64,000 nucleotides of DNA. It comes from Ephydatia muelleri (taxonomy: Eukaryota > Porifera > Demospongiae > Spongillida > Spongillidae). The position numbers and the translations under genes were made by a program. Positions within the stretch are counted from its first letter, which is position 1. Each line of letters begins with the position of its first letter. The notes below the pieces were generated by a model. That model saw only the letters and a list, made by a program, of their open reading frames with translations, did no database searches and was not told the DNA's origin. Positions 56,348 to 64,000 of this stretch are shown here, piece by piece. Where the stretch lies: contig JABACO010000013.1 in NCBI GenBank assembly GCA_013339895.1, positions 3,890,015-3,954,014 of the forward strand, written 5' to 3'.

Positions 56348-57060
56348 GTAGCATCTTGTCAGGCTTGCCAGAAGAATTCCGATAAACTTGTTGTTACTTC
56401 TACTCAACTTCATCCTGTTCCTGTATACACAACTTGGTATCATGTAGCAATTGACTTTATTGGGCCGATTTTACCAATTTCATTATCAGGGAACAGGTAA
56501 GCTCATTTATTTATGTTTTTCATGCATGGAATACTTGCTTTAACAGCATGGATCACTCATTTTTTCTTTGTGTGTAGGTACATTCTTACACTGAGTGATC
56601 ACTTTTCAAAACGGGTTGAAGCGGTTGCAGTTCCAACCAAAAGAAGCACATCAAGTGGCAAGTACACTGTACAAGGTATGCTGAGCATTCATTGCGTGCA
56701 TTTTACCATACTTCAAATGTATAGACATTCATGCGCATGGGATTGGCCAACACTTGACAACAGACAATGGCTCTGAATTCAGGAAGATGACAAAACAGTT
56801 GGGGATATGACACTGTCTGATTACTCCTTACCAACCACAGGTACACAACATGTAATTTTAGTTTAAAGTTTCACACAAGTCTTTGTGAGGAGGGGTTTGA
56901 AGAACGATACAATCAAACTTTGCAGAGAATGATCTCAACAGCAGTGATGGGTCATAAAAAGATTTGGGATCAATTCGTTTATTCTGCAGTACACTTCATC
57001 CCATGAATCAACTTCCTATGAGAAAATGAGGCTACTTGTTACAATTTACATGATATGTAA
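56348..57060 (+). pseudogene. Ty3/Gypsy-type integrase gene with introns, decayed
   Basis: Exon 56348-56496 encodes C-x2-C (SCQACQK) and WYHVAIDFIGPILPIS with the first catalytic Asp. An 81-bp intron (GTAAGC...TGTGTAG, phase 2) joins it to 56578-56675 (YILTLSDHFSKRVEAVAVPT), which ends AAG|GTATGC. A third block (about 56705-56838) has LTTDNGSEFRKMTKQLGI with the second Asp, then TGA and ITPYQPQ before a GTACAC site. A fourth block from 56893 has FEERYNQTLQRM with the catalytic Glu. The integrase core is thus complete but split by spliceosomal introns, unlike the mobile element at 45525. This suggests a once host-domesticated integrase gene, now carrying an in-frame stop and a frameshift. Confidence 0.65.
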
Positions 57061-57404
57061 TTACTCACTATCCTGCCTTTCGCCTCCTAATACATGTAGA
57101 TCAATGCAATCGTACATAGTGCAATCTAAGATGCAGCCTCCTGGAGAATGGGTCACTGAATTGGAAATCACTGCAGCTTCCTGCTTGTTGAATACAACCG
57201 TTTGTGTATTAACCTTTACTGGAAAGATCAATGAGTGGGCACTTTATTCTCCTCATGACCTACATGTACTGACTGACCTTCACCTGGAAGAATGCATCTT
57301 TATAAAATCATTTTGAACTTGTTAAAAAGATATAAGCAGTTCAAGCTATTCAGACAGTCTTATTTTTAAATCTGTCATGCTGCTAGTTGAATACTACATG
57401 TCAA
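57061..57404. other. Unassigned interval
   Basis: Open frame 57026-57316 without a recognised domain. Nothing else is seen. Confidence 0.3.
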
Positions 57405-57829
57405 AAGGCAAATTATCTTATCTCAATATGTTTTGCAGCATAGATAGAAACAAATTGTCTCAAATAAATATACTGGCTAGTATATTGTTTCTCTTTATGT
57501 GACACTTATGTTTGTTTTATACTGACTTGGCGATGTCAGGGTGACAAATAACATCCCACATCAGAGATACCTTCCAGCCAGTGCCCCTGCAATCCAATGT
57601 CAAGACGATGAATGTATGGAAATCACCACCACCACACCCGTGCATCACCCATCAAATTAATGTCACTGCATGACTACGGTCATGTAAAGACGCTACGAAA
57701 GAGGGGAAAAATAGAAATTACAAAACAAGATAATTGGTGGCATATATACACATGTAAAAATGAAAGCAGTTGCTCTGCAGGAGCATGGAACGTGTTTGGT
57801 GGATATAGCCATGGCTGCAAAAAAAAATG

Positions 57830-57979
57830 TCAATTCGTGCAATTCCACCATTTTGAAAAACGAGGGCATCTATTCCTCTTTCCTGTTTTGCGGTTAGCTG
57901 CATTGTACAGTAGATGGAAAAGAAAATATCTTGTTTCATCATATGGGACAACACGTCCAACATCTCCTGCACAGCTCAT
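57830..57979 (-). CDS. Conserved small ORF X, copy C (shortened)
   Basis: ATG at 57979, MSCAGDVGRVVPYDETRYFL then NAANRKTGKRNR, after which a 12-13-bp loss relative to A and B changes the tail to CPRFSKWWNCTN and a stop. Located 383 bp downstream of saposin-like copy C. The N-terminal 40 residues are conserved; the truncated tail suggests either decay or that only the first part matters. Confidence 0.3.
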   Translation of the reverse strand: MSCAGDVGRVVPYDETRYFLFHLLYNAANRKTGKRNRCPRFSKWWNCTN

Positions 57980-58362
57980 GGATCCGGAAGGTGTTGTCTC
58001 TTCAACATTTTGAGTCAAAACACGTTACACGTGCACACCACATTGCAACGTTTTTGAATCTTTTTCGAGAACTTCAACACGAAAGATGTGCACGGTCATT
58101 TATGACAATTAAAGGTGTACTGAAGCTAGAAAAACATTGTTTGACACAAAATTGGGTTAATTGCATGACTGTTTGCCACACTCATTGGGGTTGTAGCAAC
58201 AAATTGCAATTTGGCTTATAACCTCACTCGTGCACCCTCTGAACTAATTTAGATAGTCGTGGGTTTGTTTACGGTAATTCCAAGTTTAATTTAAAGGAAT
58301 GCAAACTCTACAATCTACACGGCGATAAAGCAATGGCTGATGTGGCTAGCAAATCTTGATCC

Positions 58363-59090
58363 TCAACAAGCTGTAACTTTTCGGCATACGTAATCCGCAT
58401 TCTGCAACGAATGGATGGTCAATGAATGAAGTGATTAAAGTGATCAAGACTTACAGCCTGTTCACTTAGGTAGTTCCACAGCCTGTCAAAGTAGTTATCC
58501 AGAACGTAGTTGCACTGTGTGTACAGCGTTAAGCACGCAGATTTTCTTCATCGCATACGTTCTCCAAAATCATACTTACGCCAGTTTTGTAAAGGAACGA
58601 CAAACTGTTGCACTTGCTGCGTAGCCTGTCCTTAGCTCCATTCTGTGCGTAACGAAACATTGAACGTACGTTGACATATGGCAGAGTTGCTTCGTACACT
58701 TGCCTTTGTATTGTCACTCTTGACAATATCGAGCAAATAACCAACAGCCGTCTTGCATGGATCGCAAAAGAATCCCATCTTCATGACTTCGTGACGAAAC
58801 TGCAGCAGCTATATACGAGTACACATTTACGCCGAAAGGGTACGAGGAGTATTACGTTGCGGTCAGAGCATGCACACATGCAATATGCGATGTACATTTG
58901 CGTGTTCTTCGGCCATTTTCATGTACGTCAGCATCAGCTCAGCTGTATCTTGCTGTATACCCAGTTCAGATTCGTCACTTTCCATTTCAGCCGACAGACC
59001 GTTTGCTTCAGCCTCGCTTGGCGCTCTAAAAGCCAGAGCTGCTCCCAGCAGAGCGAACATTAGGATTACTTTCGCCTCCAGACGAGACAT
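58363..59090 (-). CDS. Saposin-B-type secreted protein, copy C
   Basis: Exons on the minus strand: 59090-58896, 58799-58704, 58642-58580, 58514-58455 and 58401-58363, all phase 0 and the same lengths as copies A and B. Architecture is unchanged: signal peptide, acidic propeptide and six cysteines at identical positions. The mature domain differs from A/B at eight positions: CGPC to CDPC, AKN to AKD, LSS to LRS, VLNN to VLDN, FDSL to FDRL, SERA to SEQA, DADY to NADY and CQK to CRK. The donor after exon 2 is GCAAGT instead of GTGAGT, a non-canonical but usable GC-AG intron. Frame and splice sites are otherwise intact, so I call it functional with moderate confidence. Confidence 0.7.
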
Positions 59091-59158
59091 GTTCCCGCAC
59101 GTTTCTGCAATCTGATCTAAGCGTAAGAACAAGAATGACCTTCTGCACACAGTGTGCG

Positions 59159-59167
59159 CTATTTATA
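59159..59167 (-). promoter_or_regulatory. TATA box of saposin-like gene C
   Basis: TATAAATAG on the minus strand at the same distance (69 bp) from the ATG as in copies A and B. Confidence 0.7.
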
Positions 59168-61365
59168 CTCGTCAAAGCGTGTAGCGGAAATAATTTTGGT
59201 TTGCGTTAACATTTCTATCGCTATATAAACATTACGTTTGCTTTTTGCTTCCGCATTGACATTAAGCGTTTGTCAATTATCTGTCATAAATGTTAAGTTT
59301 GACGTTAATTTAATTTGTTTAAAACCGCATTTAAAATCGAGGACTCATCAATGTTATTTAGCTAGGATTTGATAGTCAATCTAGGCGTCTGTAAATCATT
59401 AAATCAATCTCCAACAAGAAGTAACAAAGCTACAACTTTGCCTTGCGTATACACACTCTTTAAAGGGAACCATGCAATTAACCTATGCGGGAGCTGAAGT
59501 ATTATTATTTATTTTCTTTATATCATTCATTCCATTACAACGGGCAAAGTTTTGTTTTTGAATCTCATTCCAAAGATGTATGAATAGAAATTTACAGTCC
59601 CCCTCCCGGCTACGGGCCTGGTGGTTCTACTTGCATGCGGGTATAGACGTTTCATGAAGTGACGAAGTACTACAATAGTATTTGAATATTGAAATGGATC
59701 ATTTTATTGGACAGTCCTCTTAAAATTGAATAATCTATTCAGAAACAAGCTACGAAGATGGATGTTATCCTGTAGACAACGTTGGCCATCCATTTGCTAA
59801 GTTCATATCCTGCAGCTTTAACTTAGTAGCCCATGTCACCAGCAATGTTGAACGCATGCATGCACTTGTATAGAGCTAGCGTAGAGGAAATCTATGCTTA
59901 TTGTCACTAAAAGTAAAAGTTTACTATCGAAGGACACTTTTCCGGGTATGAAATGTAAGCAGACGAAAGAGATACCGTAAACAGAATGGCGCTCTGCAGC
60001 ATACACAGATACCATACGATGGCTTTTCAGTACTCTGCATGTATACGGGGTGTCCGCCACGAAAGAACACAATGCTTTTGAACGGGAATAACTTTTGATA
60101 GGAGTATGGAAAAAAAATCTAATATTTAGAAACTAACAATTTGAGGTTAGGCAAATATGTTTACATCATTTCATTTACAAGTTATTAACGATGCTTAATT
60201 AACTTTAAACACAATAAATTAACAACTTTAAAAGTGAATCCATGTTTAGGCATCCGTTTCGAAGCCAAAAACAAAATGATCTTTTTTTTTCACCTCTTAA
60301 ACTGACAGTAAGATGCAATAACTATTTCACCTCGGTTACGCATGCGCACTAGTTACACTTCATTACATACGCAGGTCCCGTTCCAAGACTAGTGACGCAA
60401 CCACCGACACACCGTATTAGCTCCACCCCTTCAACTTGCACATTATCACGTGCCACTGAGCCCCACCCTACATTCGTCCCTCGAATTGCTTAATTTTTTA
60501 GCGAATAGCCCAATAGAGATCCTTGTGAAATCATAGATACTACTAAATAGCCGTACCTGCGGCTGCTTATTTTTCGCTTTTAGAAATGAACTAGCCGTAT
60601 TACTACCTCTTCGTAAAAGAAAACATACACGACCGTAGGTCATTTATACAGGCGGTGCGCACCAATTAGCGTTCTTGCTACGTGTTGTGGACGAGATCGA
60701 GATTCGCCTTACGTAGTACAAAACCACACAGGAGAATGTTTTCGATTCAAATGGTAGGTGAGTTAAAGGCACGAACGACTGGGTGCGGTTTGGCATACAG
60801 TGTACTTACGGGTACAAGCACACATGGTGAAGTCCATGCATCAAGCAAACTATAGGTACACCGGTACCGATGTTCAATTATTGACATCGGAAATTGCTGT
60901 TCTAAATCCTTCCAGCAAGCTCTACATTATCATAGCTAACTGGTATATGCCCGTAATACTAAAGAAGCCGCGTGTATACTGCCTATAGCTTTTACTAATA
61001 TTGAAGCCTAAGGGTTCTTAGTGTGCTGTTGAGTTACCGATGTGTGTGTGAAAAAAAGTGCCGAACTGTTCGAGCATTCTTTTCAACAGTATTCAATGTC
61101 ATATTAGGAACTGTAGATATGGCTCTCAACTGGTATGTATGTGTTTTTGTCTGTCATGGTGACTTGTGTTCAAATCTGTGGTGTGTGCTAAGTCTAATAC
61201 CAACGTTGTTCATTAAGTAAGAGAGTGAGCAGTTTCACCGACATCAGGATGCCTCTAACTGGGCATAACTTGTAAAATAATACCACTTAATAATTATCTC
61301 AGATCTAAATGTAATGTTGAGATGATCTTCAAGTGTCAGTGATTGGTTGTTTCATGCAAGTTTAT

Positions 61366-61942
61366 ACAGTTTGTTAACAAAGTATTTGGTGTTGTAGGTG
61401 GGTGTACTGTTGAGTAGCTTTGAAAGACATTTACATGCTTCCTGTTAGAGCTTAGTATTTTAGTACTAGTCATTTGCATGTTTCAAAAGTATTATTCTCA
61501 TGCAATGGAAGCAATCTGCTTATATGCCTGTTTGTCACTAAAGAGTGTCACTTTGTCATGGAAGGATGAGCCAACAACTTCACTCACAAAATATAGCTGT
61601 TAAGAACCCATGTTTGGTACTTTTGTTACTTTCTACTGTGTTGTGGTCCAATCCTAAAATACTCACCCAGTGAGGTTACCCTACCCATCATTTAAATACT
61701 GATGCAACACTGGAAAATACCTTGCGACCTGATTAAACCTTTAGGCTACTAAATATGTTTTACCCATCACATTCTTGCATCAACAGGGAAATAGATTTTA
61801 AATTCACACCAATTGCTATTACAACACACACATCAGACATAGCTAGCTACCTCTCTTCCAGCAGTTGTTTGAACAAATACAATATTAATCCTCCAGGGAG
61901 ACTCAAGGCTTTTGAACCAACACACACATCACATACCAACAG
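61366..61942. repeat. Inverted counterpart of 50344-50933
   Basis: 577 bp, reverse complement of the segment in copy 1, between direct flanks. Confidence 0.9.
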
Positions 61943-62192
61943 CCTAAATACGTAATACTTTGCCATGGTTTGAATGTAATTGATGTAATCCCATTTCTGA
62001 CTTAAATGTACACTCTTACTAGTGTCTGATGCAGTGCCTTAAAAAACAAACCCACTTCATTTATGCATGCATGCTGCAGCTACGCAAATTCATATGCCAT
62101 ATTGATCATCTCAAAACACCTACTATATTGTCACACCCCACCCGGATATCTAAATAATTACTGAATAACCATAAAATCACTTCCTTACACAG

Positions 62193-62232
<40 letters not shown>

Positions 62233-62575
62233 AAACACACAAAAAAAAAACACACACTCGCATAAAAACCCACACACACAAACACACATGCACCCACACA
62301 TCACACACACACATAAAAACACACACACAAACACAAACACACATGCACCCACACATCACACACACATAAAATCACACACAAACACCACACATCACACACC
62401 ACACCCAGAAACGCACACACAAACACACACAAACAAAAACACACAAACACATACAAACACATACATACACAATCACACACAAACACACACAAACACACAC
62501 AAACACACACAAATACACACACAAACACATACAAACACACGCACAAACATACACACAAGCACACACACAAACAAT
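62193..62575. repeat. CA-rich microsatellite
   Basis: CACACA/CACAAACA units with CATGCACCCACACATC inserts, matching 51168-51455. A second array lies at 62812-62963, matching 51730-51865. Confidence 0.95.
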
Positions 62576-62923
62576 GGATACTCCAAAAACCGAACCAACA
62601 CACACATCACATACCAACAACCTAAATGTAATACTTTGCCATAGTTTGAATGCAATTGATTATAATCCCATTTTTGACTTAAACGTACACTCTTACTAGT
62701 GTCTGATGCAGTGTTTTAAGAATATTGAACCCACTTGACCTACCACATTGTCACACCCCATGCAGAAATACATACATAAAATATTCTGAATAACCTTGAA
62801 ACGTTATATCCTTACACACACATACATACACAAACACACAAAAACACACACACACACACAAACACACACACTCAAACACACACACACAAACACACACACA
62901 AACACACACACACAAACACACAA

Positions 62924-62954
<31 letters not shown>

Positions 62955-64000
62955 CACAAACACGCTGTGAGTCCAGTTACTACGCTGTGAAGTAGCCATC
63001 ATGTTACAGAGGGTGCTTGCCAGAGGGTTAAAAACACTACATGACAGTACTACATATTACAAACAATGTACAATGTCTATAGCATACTGTCCTCCCCCTC
63101 GGAGCACTACTTTATTATGCATGGTCCGTTGTGAGCGATGTTGTTTAAAGTGCAAAGTGTGATCATTACAGATGCACAATCAGTCTTCATGATTTGGCTT
63201 TTTTATAAAAGCATTATCTTGACTAAAGGCTAAGATTGGGACTGTGTTACATTTCCCACTGTGGGGATGCGAAAAGGTGTTTGTGGTATTTGTTAAAGCC
63301 TAGCTGGAGTATTTGTTCAGATGAGTGGATTGCCAGATATGATGTTCCTAGTTAAGACTCTGACTGATAAGCATTCGTTGTGATTTTTCAATGACTGTTG
63401 AGGGAAAAAAACTTAGTGGCATTGCACCGAACATCTGCACATCTTTGATGAACATGAAGGACCCTGATTTTTTTAAATGCATGTAACATTTGCATACAAA
63501 GATTGGAACTTGTTACATGTTGCCCTGTTGTTGTGAGGAAATTATTTTTAAAGAACGCTTGCTGGAAAGTTACTGTTGAATAACTTATGGTGTGTATACG
63601 TGACACTGTAAAGAATACAGGACATCCCATAACATAGCTTTATTTTACACTATGATTGTGGTGTTGCCCTGTTGTTGTTGGTTATTATTAACATACAACT
63701 GTAATTACAGTACTTGTCCCTCCCTGATCATGAAAGTGTGTGGATTTCAGACCTTTATTTGTGTTTTGCATTCCCTGGTTGTTTGTAACAGCTGTCTATA
63801 GCTACAGTGATAAATTGGAATGATATTGGCATTGTATCTGTAAGAAATTAAGTTTGGTGTAATTTATTGTCCTGTTGTATGTCAGTGGATTACTATAACT
63901 AGAGATTTTTGTTTAGATGAACTTTAGTGTAGCCTTGTGGTTTTTGAAATTGCGAAGGGCAGTTGTTTATTTGGGAGTCTGTTGTATTGTGCATGCTAAT

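Larger units (their letters stand above)
57405..60050. repeat. Third copy (C) of the saposin/ORF X unit
   Basis: Same orientation as arm A and inverted to arm B. Left end 57405-57830 matches 43690-44100 inverted; 59400-60050 matches 32180-32735 with a shorter upstream region (part of the 31.3-32.2 kb sequence is missing). More diverged than A and B are from each other. Confidence 0.9.
59673..63930. repeat. Segmental duplication, copy 2
   Basis: Direct paralogue of 44299-53117 without the Gypsy insertion. The pre-insertion site is AACTGGTATATGCCC at 60941-60955. No gene recognised within it. Confidence 0.9.

Overview
This is eukaryotic, almost certainly metazoan, nuclear DNA. Coding sequence is split by very short introns (47-111 bp) with GT/AG borders. 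Gene density is low and transposons, microsatellites and segmental duplications dominate. Palindromic ACATGTA/TACATGTA words are scattered everywhere. A marine invertebrate is likely. A sponge is my best guess, from the short introns, the 33-codon ankyrin exons, a SWIM-finger gene family and the tandem TE content, but this is inference. The supplied translations also use non-ATG starts, so I re-derived starts where it mattered.

Layout. 0-4 kb: a small ZAR1-type zinc-binding gene and a decayed SWIM-finger gene. 4-11 kb: minisatellites and a decayed transposase interrupted by a GA tract. 11.7-16.2 kb: a broken hAT transposase and a broken pogo/Tigger-like transposase that still shows an intron. 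17-19.3 kb: G/C-tract mobile repeats and a plausible host terminal exon. 20.5-22.35 kb: a satellite of 13 units of about 143 bp. 22.5-29.3 kb: a host-like exon, two hAT remnants, dispersed ankyrin exons and fold-back repeats. 29.3-44.1 kb: a large inverted duplication around an 8-kb spacer. One arm is split by a three-level nest of hAT-like elements with readable target-site duplications. 44.3-63.9 kb: a second, direct segmental duplication. Its first copy received an apparently very young 4.4-kb Ty3/Gypsy retrotransposon. Between the copies lie a LINE remnant, an intron-containing integrase pseudogene and a long hairpin.

The most interesting genes are three copies of a five-exon gene (near 30.3-31.0, 42.4-43.2 and 58.4-59.1 kb). 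Each encodes a signal peptide, an acidic propeptide and one saposin-B-type domain with the full six-cysteine pattern. Each has a TATA box, and each is followed about 355-385 bp downstream, on the same strand, by a second conserved small ORF of unknown function. This two-gene cassette has been copied in both orientations. Copy C has accumulated mostly charge-changing substitutions in the mature domain while keeping all cysteines. It is the best candidate here for an undescribed system, plausibly secreted membrane-active or lipid-binding effectors.
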